Made by a program: the position numbers and the translations under genes. A stretch of 64,000 nt of DNA from Rheinheimera pacifica. GTDB lineage: Bacteria > Pseudomonadota > Gammaproteobacteria > Enterobacterales > Alteromonadaceae. Numbering within the stretch: position 1 is the stretch's first letter; every line of letters begins with the position of its first letter. Shown piece by piece: positions 1 through 8,780 of the stretch. The DNA lies in NCBI RefSeq assembly GCF_900108485.1, contig NZ_FNXF01000020.1, positions 1 to 64,000 on the forward strand, in the 5' to 3' direction. Under the pieces are notes generated by a model that ran no database searches, was not told the origin of the DNA, and saw only the letters and a program-made list of their open reading frames with translations.

Positions 1-326
<326 letters not shown>

Positions 327-454
327 AAAGTTCTTTCTGCCACCGAAGTGGCGCTCAGTCTTACTGACTTAAAACATATTTCTATGTAAGTCACTCAACC
401 GATAAATTTCATTTTGTGAAATCCATCATAAGTGCCCACACAGATGATTGATTG

Positions 455-470
455 CGAATTGTTAAAGAGC
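455..470 (-). promoter_or_regulatory. rrn leader boxA antitermination site
   Basis: The reverse strand reads GCTCTTTAACAATTCG, nearly identical to the E. coli rrn boxA core (TGCTCTTTAACAAT). It lies about 130 nt upstream of the 16S 5' end, inside the leader, where NusB/NusE binding starts rRNA antitermination. The leader 327-499 holds no gene. Confidence 0.85.
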
Positions 471-499
471 GTGCTTTGAACTCTCAAAGCGGGAGGCGT

Positions 500-527
500 A
501 TGTTACACTTCCCAGTTTTTAAGTCAA
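500..527 (-). promoter_or_regulatory. rrn promoter, proximal
   Basis: The reverse strand has -35 TTGACT (527-522), a 16-bp spacer and -10 TAACAT (505-500), followed by a G+C-rich stretch (ACGCCTCCCGC) like the stringent-response discriminator of rRNA promoters. Upstream is an A/T-rich UP-element-like stretch. An 8-bp inverted repeat (TGACGATG 531-538 with CATCGTCA 557-564) sits just upstream and could fold in transcripts from the two distal promoters. Confidence 0.6.
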
Positions 528-621
528 GCGTGACGATGATTCTTCATTTAAAAACGCATCGTCACACCAGACTTCTTTACTCATTTCACCGCGTTAAACA
601 CCACCGTGAAGCGAGGGCGCC

Positions 622-649
622 ATTTTAGTGATTTAAGCGGGTCTGTCAA
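622..649 (-). promoter_or_regulatory. rrn promoter, middle
   Basis: The reverse strand has a perfect -35 TTGACA (649-644), a 16-bp spacer and -10 TAAAAT (627-622), then GGCGCCCTCGC as a G+C-rich discriminator. A-tracts upstream (650-672) look like an UP element. It is the best-scoring of the three promoters by eye. Confidence 0.7.
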
Positions 650-743
650 GCGTCTTTTTGAAAGATTTTTGCGAACCGTTTTAACTCACCTGAGACACCC
701 AAACTGCAGCACCCGGCTGCGCGCCCCGCATGACATGGCGCGC

Positions 744-771
744 ATTATAGGTCCTTTTAGAATACCTGCAA
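744..771 (-). promoter_or_regulatory. rrn promoter, distal
   Basis: The reverse strand has -35 TTGCAG (771-766), a 16-bp spacer and a perfect -10 TATAAT (749-744), followed by GCGCGCCATG, again a G+C-rich discriminator. With the two promoters downstream it forms a tandem set driving the leftward rRNA operon. The region 327-838 is otherwise free of genes. Confidence 0.6.
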
Positions 772-838
772 GCGGTTATTTACCGGAAAAGCGTGACTGC
801 TGATTATTTAGCCAAAACACGCTTTTCCCGTCTTTATA

Positions 839-1537
839 TTAAGCAGCAACTTTACGACTATTATACTCAGCCACCATTTGCTGCATTTGTGCATCGTCGT
901 AAGGCATAAGGTTACTCAGGATCATGCGTTTCTCGCCTTTACCTATCAGTTCGCCCTGCTCGCTTAACGAGAACTCCAGTAGAGCATTACCACGTTTACC
1001 ATCTACTGACAGTGAAGATGCGGTAAGGCATAAATCCACTTTTTGTCTGGGCAGACGGGCAAAGCTTAGTGCCATACTCTCGTAGATCACCAGCGGGCGC
1101 TGCGGATTAATCATCACCTGATGCTTTTGCATCAGCGGTAACAGGATATGCGGGAAGTTCTGACCGGAGAATTTTACGTAGTCACGGATCAGTGGCTCAA
1201 TAACAGCTAAGTCATGCTGGCAAGCGCCGTTATGTTGCAAAGACAAGTAGGTTTTATCCTGACTATCACAAATCGTTATCAGGTTATCCTGCTCTTTACA
1301 TTGCAGCAGCACGTCAGCACCCACCATGCCAGAAAACTGGCAGCTAAGTTGCTCAGTAATGCCGTACCGGTTTAGCAAGTACGAAAACAGCAAATCGCCT
1401 GGTACGCAAAACCGTTTCGCCTCTTCGTCATGAATGGGATTAAAGTCTGTTGCCACTTGTTTGGCAAACTCACTGGCCTGTTTACGGCTGAAACTAAAAC
1501 CTGCGCTACTCTGGTTAACATACTTTTCTAACAACAT
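839..1537 (-). CDS. DUF3581 family protein with MaoC-like motif
   Basis: A 232-aa soluble protein of unknown function. The overall pattern is that of DUF3581, found in marine gammaproteobacteria (recognised from memory). Residues about 28-50 hold TDFNPIHDEEAKRF followed by PGDLLFSYLL. This matches the D-x-N-P-x-H hydration motif of MaoC-type hotdog hydratases and thioesterases, so a hotdog fold acting on an acyl-thioester is an inference. There is no signal peptide or membrane segment. It starts at ATG just right of a run of unrelated leftward genes and ends about 70 bp from the distal rrn promoter. Confidence 0.7.
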   Translation of the reverse strand: MLLEKYVNQSSAGFSFSRKQASEFAKQVATDFNPIHDEEAKRFCVPGDLLFSYLLNRYGITEQLSCQFSGMVGADVLLQCKEQDNLITICDSQDKTYLSLQHNGACQHDLAVIEPLIRDYVKFSGQNFPHILLPLMQKHQVMINPQRPLVIYESMALSFARLPRQKVDLCLTASSLSVDGKRGNALLEFSLSEQGELIGKGEKRMILSNLMPYDDAQMQQMVAEYNSRKVAA

Positions 1538-1583
1538 CGATTGCTGACTCTCTTACAATATAAGCAGGCTATTCTACTCAAAT

Positions 1584-3368
1584 TTAGCGGGTTAATGGTC
1601 CAGCCAGTATTGAAACAGCTGTGGCCGGGCCTCTACGGCGCGAAACAAATACGCCTCCGGCCGGCAATTTTTTTGCCTCTGCTTTTGCTGATGCCGCTAT
1701 GGCAGCCACATCATGATGACACACACATAGCACCGGATCGGGTAATACTACTCCTATAGATAAGGTCAGCAAAGGATAAAAGCAGCTATCACCAGAGCGA
1801 TTAACGGCACTAAGCCCGCCCGCTTCGACATGCACTGCATCATAATAATGCACAATGCGCTGATTAAACTCCTGCACTATCTGCTGGCACGCAGTTTGCC
1901 AATTATCACTGGTAAAGATAATAATAAAGTCATCACCACCAACATGGCCAACAAAATTACCCGAGTCGGCCACGGCCTGGCTAATGGTTTCACCCAGCAG
2001 TTGCAACACTAAATCCCCTCTGCTGTAGCCATATATATCGTTGTATGGTTTAAAGTGATTTAAATCTGCATAAGCCAGAGTGAAGTTAATCTGTTGGCTT
2101 AGTAAGCGATCTACTTCCTGATAAATCGGCACATTGCCCGGTAATAATGTTAGTGGATTAGCATAGCGGGCATGTTGCAACTTTCGCTCGGTTATTTTCT
2201 TCAGTAATAGCCGCACTGAGCCAATACCGGCATAACGCTGTGCTGAGGTAACAATAAAAAACCAGTTATTATCACCATCTTCATTACTTGTAACTAACTG
2301 ACTGACATCGTCCAGGCTGGTATGTTCATCTACCACTACCGGGCTTAATGCCATAAGGCGCTTTATTGGTTTTTTTTCATACAACGCCCGGCCATACGGC
2401 ATTGCAAACATTGCCAGCAGCTGGGCCCGGTTTATCATTCCTACCGGAATGCCCGATTCAACAACAGCCAGGCCAGCCCAATCCGGGTTATTGCTAAATA
2501 ATTGCATGACTTCGCCTGCCAGTATCCCACTTTCTATAGCCGGCAAAAACTGAATAATCGCAGACACTTTTTCCGAAGCTGCAGTATAGGGCTGCTTTTG
2601 TTTAACCAGTAAATATCGTCCAGGCGGTGAGGATTCTATTTTTGCAGCTGGCCGTCCGAGCAAAAAGCCCTGGCCATAATCAGCGCCCAGCTCCTGACAC
2701 AGTAATAGCTCTTCCTGGGTTTCGATACCTTCTGCAACGATTTTTGAACCGGTTGCATTTGCCAGTGCCACTATATTTTGCACAAAAGCTCGTTTGGTCG
2801 GGTCGGTATGCAGTTGGCTGATAAAATAGCGGTCAATTTTAACAATATCTGGTTTTAATTCAGACCACAGCTTCAGGCCGGAAAAACCGCTGCCTAAATC
2901 ATCAATCGCGATAGAGAACCCAAGCTCACGGTAATGGTTTACTGCCTTTATTAATACGCTTGGATCTTCAACCTGATATTGCTCTGAAATTTCAATAACA
3001 ACCCGGGACGGATCAAGTTCGACTTGCTGCAATAGCCTGTTTGTCAGCCCGGAGGGATGATCTGATGTTAGTAATAACAAAGGGTTGACGTTCAGAAATA
3101 GTAAGCCAGGCATCTTTGCTCTGGCAAAAGCCTCGATACTTATCTGTCGGCACAACATTTCAAGCGGTTCCAGCATTCCACACATCAGTGCCGCTTTAAA
3201 TAACAGTAAAGGAGAATGTAACGGGCTGTTAGACGGCCCGCGGATCAATGCTTCATAACCCAGCACTTCTGTAGATGACAGATTGAAAATAGGTTGAAAA
3301 AGCGGAGTCAGTGCGCGCTGCCGGATAAGGTGCGACAACTCAGTACAATAATTCGGGTTAACCGTCAT
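1584..3368 (-). CDS. EAL-CBS-GGDEF cyclic-di-GMP signalling protein
   Basis: A 594-aa cytoplasmic protein. An N-terminal EAL phosphodiesterase domain (about 10-245) retains its key motifs: EALIRGP (Glu39), NVNP, VIEISEQ, IDDLGSGFSGL, KIDRYF, VAEGIE and GQGFLLG, so c-di-GMP hydrolysis is likely. A central pair of CBS domains (about 270-400) could bind a nucleotide. A C-terminal GGDEF domain (about 420-590) carries GGDDF instead of GG(D/E)EF and no RxxD I-site, so cyclase activity is doubtful and it may act as a regulatory domain. The start is uncertain: ATG at 3368 is chosen, but an in-frame TTG at 3398 with GAGG about 10 nt upstream is possible. Confidence 0.88.
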   Translation of the reverse strand: MTVNPNYCTELSHLIRQRALTPLFQPIFNLSSTEVLGYEALIRGPSNSPLHSPLLLFKAALMCGMLEPLEMLCRQISIEAFARAKMPGLLFLNVNPLLLLTSDHPSGLTNRLLQQVELDPSRVVIEISEQYQVEDPSVLIKAVNHYRELGFSIAIDDLGSGFSGLKLWSELKPDIVKIDRYFISQLHTDPTKRAFVQNIVALANATGSKIVAEGIETQEELLLCQELGADYGQGFLLGRPAAKIESSPPGRYLLVKQKQPYTAASEKVSAIIQFLPAIESGILAGEVMQLFSNNPDWAGLAVVESGIPVGMINRAQLLAMFAMPYGRALYEKKPIKRLMALSPVVVDEHTSLDDVSQLVTSNEDGDNNWFFIVTSAQRYAGIGSVRLLLKKITERKLQHARYANPLTLLPGNVPIYQEVDRLLSQQINFTLAYADLNHFKPYNDIYGYSRGDLVLQLLGETISQAVADSGNFVGHVGGDDFIIIFTSDNWQTACQQIVQEFNQRIVHYYDAVHVEAGGLSAVNRSGDSCFYPLLTLSIGVVLPDPVLCVCHHDVAAIAASAKAEAKKLPAGGVFVSRRRGPATAVSILAGPLTR

Positions 3369-3495
3369 AACTACAACCGATGTAAGCAACTGCGGCAAAA
3401 GGTTAATGCCTCAGTATGACAACTGCATGACATGACGTTGGTTTTATGACAGTAAAAAAACGGCTAAAACGCTTGCTTTTTACACAGCAAGCAAA

Positions 3496-3515
3496 TACTG
3501 TATATACATACACTG
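3496..3515 (+). promoter_or_regulatory. LexA (SOS) box of sulA
   Basis: TACTGTATATACATACACTG matches the LexA operator (CTGT-N8-ACAG) except for the last base of the half-site (ACAC). It overlaps a plausible -10 (TACTGT, 3496-3501) that lies 17 bp from TTGCTT (3473-3478). LexA binding here would block transcription of sulA. An AGAGG ribosome site follows at 3531-3535. Confidence 0.8.
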
Positions 3516-3540
3516 TATAAATAAACATGTAGAGGTCGAT

Positions 3541-3987
3541 ATGTATAACCGCCCGGTTAATCAACAATTTTATGCTAATACAGCAACTGCTTACATCGAT
3601 AGCCGTCTGTTAAAGATACATTCAGTAACCGATAGTGAAGCCGCTACAGCTAATGCCTCACATCACACTTTACTGCAGCTGATCCAGCAACATCAGCATC
3701 AGCAAGGATGGATTCTGTTAATAGCCCCATCCCATATACCGCATAAAACCTGGGCTGAACAGCACCACGTATCTTTTCATAACGTTTTGATTGTACATCA
3801 GAAGCAAATCAGGGATCTCAGTGCCACTATTCAGCAGGCATTAGTATCAGCGAGCTGCAAAGTCGTTATCAACTTTGCCCGGATGCTGGACCCGCAGCAG
3901 CTCGACATCTGCCGTAAACTGGCGGTAACGCATAACACCTGGTTTTATCAATGCGAACAGCTGCAACAGGAGCACATTACCCATTAA
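3541..3987 (+). CDS. sulA: SOS cell-division inhibitor SulA
   Basis: 148 aa, a little shorter than E. coli SulA (169 aa). SulA binds FtsZ and blocks septation during DNA damage. The central part aligns with SulA by eye: LLQLIQQHQHQQGWILLIAP, then W-A-E-Q...F-HNVLIVHQKQI, and CKVVINFARMLDPQQLDI corresponds to the VVIGWLADDLTEEE segment of E. coli. The N-terminus is poorly conserved, as usual. The LexA box directly upstream supports the call strongly. The gene stands just ahead of ychJ on the same strand (about 70 bp to its likely start), so read-through is possible. Confidence 0.85.
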   Translation: MYNRPVNQQFYANTATAYIDSRLLKIHSVTDSEAATANASHHTLLQLIQQHQHQQGWILLIAPSHIPHKTWAEQHHVSFHNVLIVHQKQIRDLSATIQQALVSASCKVVINFARMLDPQQLDICRKLAVTHNTWFYQCEQLQQEHITH

Positions 3988-4056
3988 TGCATGTTAAACG
4001 CGCGCGACAAAGATGCTAAGATCAGGCCTTTTAAAGAACAGGTAAAGCGGATTAAT

Positions 4057-4530
4057 ATGCAATGTTACTGTGGCTCAGCCAAAGAATTCAGTTTGTGTTG
4101 CCTGCCATTGATATCAGGGCAGGCACGAGCAGAACATTGTGAACAGTTAATGCGATCACGCTACAGTGCTTATTGCCAGCGTAATATCCAATATTTGTAT
4201 CAGACTTACCATCTATCAAAACAGGCGGCTAATTCTGTTGCATCACTGGCAGCTTTTGCCAATAACAGTCACTTTATCAAACTGAGCATTCTTTCCTCAG
4301 AGCAAACAGATAGCGAGGGCTATGTTAGTTTCAGTGTGCGCTATATGCAGCAAAGTACACTGTACGAGTTTGCCGAGCGATCCCGTTTTGTATACGACAA
4401 AGCCTGGTACTACATTGACGGTATATTAAATGATAAAGCGCCGGTAAAAATTGGCCGCAATGAGCTTTGCCCTTGTGGTAGCGCTAAAAAATTTAAGTAT
4501 TGCGTGGTGCACCGTCTATCGGGTAGCTAA
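4057..4530 (+). CDS. ychJ: YchJ family SEC-C motif protein
   Basis: 157 aa from the ATG at 4057. I prefer this start to the earlier ATG at 3991 because the first SEC-C zinc motif begins right after it (CYCGSAKEFSLCC), as in E. coli YchJ. A YchJ domain with the RYSAY signature (about 38-43) follows, then a second SEC-C motif near the C-terminus (CPCGSAKKFKYC followed by VVH). The family binds zinc through SEC-C; its cellular role is not established. In the C-terminal motif the usual CC or CH pair is spread out as C-V-V-H, a small deviation. Confidence 0.88.
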   Translation: MQCYCGSAKEFSLCCLPLISGQARAEHCEQLMRSRYSAYCQRNIQYLYQTYHLSKQAANSVASLAAFANNSHFIKLSILSSEQTDSEGYVSFSVRYMQQSTLYEFAERSRFVYDKAWYYIDGILNDKAPVKIGRNELCPCGSAKKFKYCVVHRLSGS

Positions 4531-4546
4531 CAGCTTTGTTTAATAA

Positions 4547-5023
4547 TCAGGCTGCCTCACTACCATGTAGTTGCTGTAATACTTCATAAAGATCTGCCGG
4601 GTTAGCCTGTGGTTTTTCAGGCGTGGTGTGTTGCAGTCTTCTGCGACTATGCAAACTTAAGCTTTGCCAGACATCATCAGCGATTCGCTGTTTATCATCA
4701 TGCCGGGCTAAAGGCGGCGGACTAAGGTAAGTCGCTAGCTTTAGCTGAGCTAAACCAGTACTTGCCAGAGCCTCGCTATGCTTGAGCATTGTCATCGTAT
4801 CAGTTTCTGTTTGTGCCAGACTACGCGGCAATGCAACACCGAGTTGCTGATATAAATTGAGTTGTGTACTTTGCTCAATAGCATCCGGGGTGAAAAACTG
4901 AGCAGACTCCTCTATGGCCGGTGACAACAGCGCAAGGTACAAAGCAAAATCTGTGCGCTGGGCATTTTGCAGAGCGCGATTTAGTTTTACATCAAGTTGC
5001 CATTCGTTAATTACCATCGACAT
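4547..5023 (-). CDS. Conserved hypothetical protein
   Basis: A 158-aa acidic-to-neutral soluble protein without signal peptide or membrane segment. Leu/Gln-rich helices dominate, and a proline-rich stretch (SPPPLARHDD) lies near residue 100. It may belong to the family named after VC2046/SO_2500 in Vibrio and Shewanella, but that is an unverified recollection. It is convergent with ychJ (16 bp apart) and divergent from the tRNA-Tyr, so it is probably monocistronic. No function can be assigned. Confidence 0.7.
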   Translation of the reverse strand: MSMVINEWQLDVKLNRALQNAQRTDFALYLALLSPAIEESAQFFTPDAIEQSTQLNLYQQLGVALPRSLAQTETDTMTMLKHSEALASTGLAQLKLATYLSPPPLARHDDKQRIADDVWQSLSLHSRRRLQHTTPEKPQANPADLYEVLQQLHGSEAA

Positions 5024-5140
5024 TTTGCGCAGTTATACCGGTTTTGTTTTACTCTTGCTGCATTTATCGGCAGTCAGACAAAAAAGTTTAGTAAATGCCT
5101 TTACATCAAAAGTCAGTTTGATAATATGCCGTCCACTCGT

Positions 5141-5225
<85 letters not shown>

Positions 5226-5345
5226 TTTTCCTGCTTTATCAAGCTAAAACTTCACACTGCACTGCACTCCTGTATTAATTCTCTTGCTAATCACCTTGTT
5301 ATTTCCGACACTTGACTGAATTTAGTTTTAAGCGAAGTGGTGTTG

Positions 5346-6977
5346 ATGAATAACAAGACGCTTGAGAATCAGCGGATACTAATCGTTGACGATCAACGGG
5401 CTTTTCAATTGATGTTTAAAGGCATCCTGTACTCTATGGGAGCAACCAATGTTGCTTTTGCTCCCACCGGTGAGCAGGCACTGGCCAAATGTGCCAATGT
5501 AAATTATGACATCCTGTTTGTTGATTACCATTTGGGTGTAGGGAAAAACGGCAAGCAGTTACTTGAAGATCTGCGGGAAAAAAAGCTGCTTGGGCCACAC
5601 AGTATTTTTATGTTGGTGACCGGCGAAAACACTGTCCCTATGGTGATGAGCGCAGTAGAGTTAGAGCCTGACGACTATCTGGTAAAACCCTTTTCACAAA
5701 ACGTGCTACGCAGCAGAATTCTGCGGATAAAAAGAAAAAAAACTCAACTGGCAGCGGTGTATCAGGCGTTATTCGACGAGCAAGCTGAACAGGTAGTCAC
5801 GTTGTGTCAGCAGGAAATAGGCACTGAAGGCCGGTATCAGCAATTCTGTAAACGTGTGCTGGTAGAAAATCTGATTAAGTTAAACCACCTTAGCGAAGCT
5901 GAACATATATTACAGGAAACGCTGTCACAACGACGCAGTGGCTGGGCATTGCTGCTGCAAGCTAAAGTATACTACCGGCAAAACCGTTATGAAGACAGTA
6001 TGGCCCTGTGTCAGGAAGCGATAGAGAATAATCGTTATTTTGCCGAAGCTTATGATATTCAGGCACAAAATTATCGCGCCATGGGCGAGACGGATAAAGC
6101 CTTTAGCAGCATTCAGGCTGCAGCAGAAATAGCACCTTACAGTATGCAGCGTCAGTACCTGGTAATGGAGATAGCCCGCGATCTAAATAACATCCCCCAG
6201 CAGGTTCTTGCCAGTAAGCAGCTATATGAGATCACCCGCCGCTCTATAAAACAGGATATTATTCACTTACTTAACTATATCCGCACCGTTATCGAAGCCG
6301 CGGTAAGGGCCGACGAACCGGCAAGCCGCAACCGTTACCTGCAAGAGGTGTCGCTTGCTCTGCAAAGAGTTAAACGTGATGAAATGATGACCAGGGAAAT
6401 CAACTTCGATTTATTTGAAGCCCTATGCCAGGCCCGGTTGGAATCATTAAACGGTGCCCAGTACCAGGCAAAAAAAACCTATGCGGCGGTATCTGAAGAA
6501 CTGCATGACCAACATCAGATTTTACCTGACGCGATCTTTTTGCTGAATCAGATTGGCGAATATGAGCAAGCCGCAACTCTACAAAAGCTTTTACCAGCAG
6601 AGCTGATGGCCAACCCGGTGCTGAATTCACTGTTCGGTGATCAGCAACATTTTGTTGATCAGAAACAGCTGCAGTTTGGTGAGTTAAATAAAGCCGGTAT
6701 CAAAAGCTATAAAGAGGGTAATTTTACTGCTGCCGTCAGGCAATTTGAAGCCGCACTGGAAGTGGCACCAATGAATACCGGCAGTGCTTTAAATCTTATC
6801 CAGGCATCCATTCAGCTGTTAAACAGTCAGCAAAGAAATAAATCAAGAGAGTTGTTTGAACGTTGTAAAAAAACATTCCGGGTTGTCGACAATATGCCAT
6901 TACCCGAGCATCATCGCGTACGTTATAAAGAGCTTTTACAGCAATTTGATAAACTACGCGATGAATTCAGACGCTGA
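5346..6977 (+). CDS. Response regulator with TPR repeats
   Basis: 543 aa. The N-terminal receiver domain (about 10-130) has the complete phosphorylation set: acidic pair Asp15/Asp16, phospho-acceptor Asp60 (ILFVDYHLG), Thr92 and Lys114 (LVKPF). The remainder is alpha-helical with tetratricopeptide repeats (clear units near 190-270 and 440-490), so the output is probably protein-protein interaction rather than DNA binding. No partner histidine kinase is nearby. The start is ambiguous: GTG GTG TTG ATG occur in frame from 5337, and I take the ATG. It is convergent with deoC, with no gap. Confidence 0.85.
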   Translation: MNNKTLENQRILIVDDQRAFQLMFKGILYSMGATNVAFAPTGEQALAKCANVNYDILFVDYHLGVGKNGKQLLEDLREKKLLGPHSIFMLVTGENTVPMVMSAVELEPDDYLVKPFSQNVLRSRILRIKRKKTQLAAVYQALFDEQAEQVVTLCQQEIGTEGRYQQFCKRVLVENLIKLNHLSEAEHILQETLSQRRSGWALLLQAKVYYRQNRYEDSMALCQEAIENNRYFAEAYDIQAQNYRAMGETDKAFSSIQAAAEIAPYSMQRQYLVMEIARDLNNIPQQVLASKQLYEITRRSIKQDIIHLLNYIRTVIEAAVRADEPASRNRYLQEVSLALQRVKRDEMMTREINFDLFEALCQARLESLNGAQYQAKKTYAAVSEELHDQHQILPDAIFLLNQIGEYEQAATLQKLLPAELMANPVLNSLFGDQQHFVDQKQLQFGELNKAGIKSYKEGNFTAAVRQFEAALEVAPMNTGSALNLIQASIQLLNSQQRNKSRELFERCKKTFRVVDNMPLPEHHRVRYKELLQQFDKLRDEFRR

Positions 6978-7703
6978 TTACTGCGATAGAAGTTGTTGTG
7001 CCACGTCGTTAGCCAGCGCACTGGCGCCAATGCGCATGCCAGCATTGGTGGCAATTCGCCCGGTAATATCCTCATACAACTGCACCAGTTCAAGCGCCTG
7101 AGCAATACTACGTACACCGCCTGAGGCTTTAAAACCAACAGAGCGGTTTGCCGCCGCTATTACCGTGAGGATAATACGGGCCGCTTCAATAGTAACCCCC
7201 GTGGCTACTTTACCGGTGGATGTTTTGACAAAATCAGCGCCCCCTTCGATTACCAGTTCGGTCGCTTTGGTAATTTGTTGTGCAGTAACCAGCTCGCCAG
7301 ATTCGATAATCACTTTTAGACAGGTGTTGTCACAGGCCTGACGTATATCGTACAAAAAACTTTTAACTAAACCATGCTCGCCCCGCAGCAGAGCTTTATA
7401 GGGCAACACACAATCAATTTCTGTTGCACCCGCCATTCTGGCTTGCTGAATTTGCTCGCATACGATATCGGCAGCTAAATCTGCACCGGGAAAGTTAACC
7501 ACTGTTGCAATGTTAGCCTGTAGTGCCCGTTGCGGCCATCGTTGTAAAGTTGCCAAAAATTGAGGATAAACACAGTAAGCCGCAGGTGTCAGAGCGGGAA
7601 CACTTTCAAGCCACTGGCCAAAGCTGTGTTCTGTTTCATCATCCTGTAAACGGGTAATGTCTAATAATTTTGCCAGTTGTTGCAGGCGTAGCAGGTTTGT
7701 CAT
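6978..7703 (-). CDS. deoC: Deoxyribose-phosphate aldolase
   Basis: 241 aa. A class I aldolase cleaving 2-deoxy-D-ribose 5-phosphate to glyceraldehyde 3-phosphate and acetaldehyde in deoxynucleoside catabolism. Catalytic residues are in place: Asp97 (EIDCVLP), Schiff-base Lys160 (ADFVKTSTGK) and Lys192 (GFKASGGVR). It stands alone here; deoA, deoB and deoD are not adjacent, unlike in enterobacteria. It abuts the end of the response-regulator gene. Confidence 0.95.
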   Translation of the reverse strand: MTNLLRLQQLAKLLDITRLQDDETEHSFGQWLESVPALTPAAYCVYPQFLATLQRWPQRALQANIATVVNFPGADLAADIVCEQIQQARMAGATEIDCVLPYKALLRGEHGLVKSFLYDIRQACDNTCLKVIIESGELVTAQQITKATELVIEGGADFVKTSTGKVATGVTIEAARIILTVIAAANRSVGFKASGGVRSIAQALELVQLYEDITGRIATNAGMRIGASALANDVAQQLLSQ

Positions 7704-7875
7704 AGTAAAAGTCCCGTCGCAAAACAGCGATATTAGCTGTCTGTTCGTTGTAGTAACACCACACTGTTGATGCCGCGGAGCTTAAACCAAATGCCTATAA
7801 AAATGCAAAGCGCTGTCACGAAAAATAATTGAAAATAATTTTGAATCTTTTGCCAGAAGCCCGGTCCTATTTACC

Positions 7876-7955
7876 AGTAGTAGCTAAGTAATACCTTTTT
7901 CTCTCCTGTTTCGATGTCCTAGTGTTTGCGCCGGTCTTGTACCGGCGCTTTTTTT
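7876..7955 (+). ncRNA. Candidate small regulatory RNA
   Basis: The 250-bp gap between two leftward genes holds a strong rightward intrinsic terminator (7928-7955) with no rightward gene to serve. Upstream, TTGAAT (7841-7846) and TCCTAT (7865-7870), 18 bp apart, form a weak promoter. A transcript from about 7876 would be about 80 nt long, with an unstructured pyrimidine-rich stretch (CCTTTTTCTCTCCTG, 7903-7918) containing an anti-Shine-Dalgarno-like CTCTCCT. That architecture is typical of Hfq-dependent sRNAs. I do not recognise the family; the boundaries are inferred. Confidence 0.4.
7928..7955 (+). terminator. Rho-independent terminator
   Basis: GCGCCGGT (7928-7935), loop CTTGT, ACCGGCGC (7941-7948), then seven T. 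The stem is perfect and G+C-rich. On the other strand no U-run follows, so it works only for rightward RNA. The T-run overlaps the stop codon of the ygjP-like gene. Confidence 0.85.
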
Positions 7956-8658
7956 ATAGCTCTAATAAATGTTGATTGTGTTTTAGCCAGGTTTTAGCCT
8001 GCTCCGCTTGCGGATAATGCACACCCACCAATTGCCAAAAACGTGGCGAGTGGTTCAGGTGTTTAAGGTGCGCCAACTCATGCACCACCACATAATCCGT
8101 TACCCAAGCAGGCGCCATCATTAAACGCCAGTTAAACCCCAACTCGGAGTTACTTTTACAGTAACCCCATTTTGTTCGCCAATTGCCCACAAGTATAGTA
8201 CCAGAGCGTATGTTCATCTTGTTTTGCCAATAAAACACCCGTTGGGTAAACCAGCTAAGCGCTTGTTGCTGATACCATTTTTGTAGCAACGCTAGCAGCA
8301 CCTTTTCATAGCGTTGCGGTTGCACACGGGATGACACAATAACCGTAATGTTGTACTCATCGTACAGTACTGCTGATTTCGCTCCCCGCATCCGGGTTAG
8401 TGCGATGGTGTTGTCAAGTAGCGGTAATTGCTGCTCTGCCAGCCATTGTGGCCTGATTTGTAGTTTAACTTGCTGCAGATGTTTTAGTACCCACTGCTGC
8501 TTTTGTTGCACCAGCGCGTTAATGTCTGCCAGGCTATAACCCAGTGGCGCGCGCACTGTCAGCTGGCCCTGCTTAACCTGTAACGCCACGCTACGTCTTC
8601 GTGAGCTGTAATGCACGGTGTAGCTAAATTGCTCGGTTTCCATCATTAACGCTGACAA
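7954..8658 (-). CDS. YgjP-like zinc metallopeptidase (M48/SprT-like)
   Basis: 234 aa. The C-terminal region (about 190-215) has the signature [18 protein letters not shown], the HExxH zinc-binding helix followed by the H-S-x-x-F-W typical of the YgjP/DUF45 family. These soluble predicted peptidases resemble WSS1/SprT; their substrates are largely unknown. A start at TTG (8658) is favoured because GGAG lies six bases upstream; the ATG at 8646 lacks an evident ribosome site. The gene is divergent from xthA. Confidence 0.9.
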   Translation of the reverse strand: MSALMMETEQFSYTVHYSSRRRSVALQVKQGQLTVRAPLGYSLADINALVQQKQQWVLKHLQQVKLQIRPQWLAEQQLPLLDNTIALTRMRGAKSAVLYDEYNITVIVSSRVQPQRYEKVLLALLQKWYQQQALSWFTQRVFYWQNKMNIRSGTILVGNWRTKWGYCKSNSELGFNWRLMMAPAWVTDYVVVHELAHLKHLNHSPRFWQLVGVHYPQAEQAKTWLKHNQHLLEL

Positions 8659-8780
8659 TTTCTACTCCATACCGGTTTTCTGACTTAGGTTTATCCTGCC
8701 ACCATTGTGCCACAGCATCGGATAAAGTGTTATTATCCGGCTACTTCGCTGCATTAAACAGATTAAGGGCCAACAACAAC

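Noticed and set aside
606-803. Open frame within the rrn promoter region
   Set aside because: It overlaps two promoter-like elements and lacks a ribosome site; its composition is not coding.
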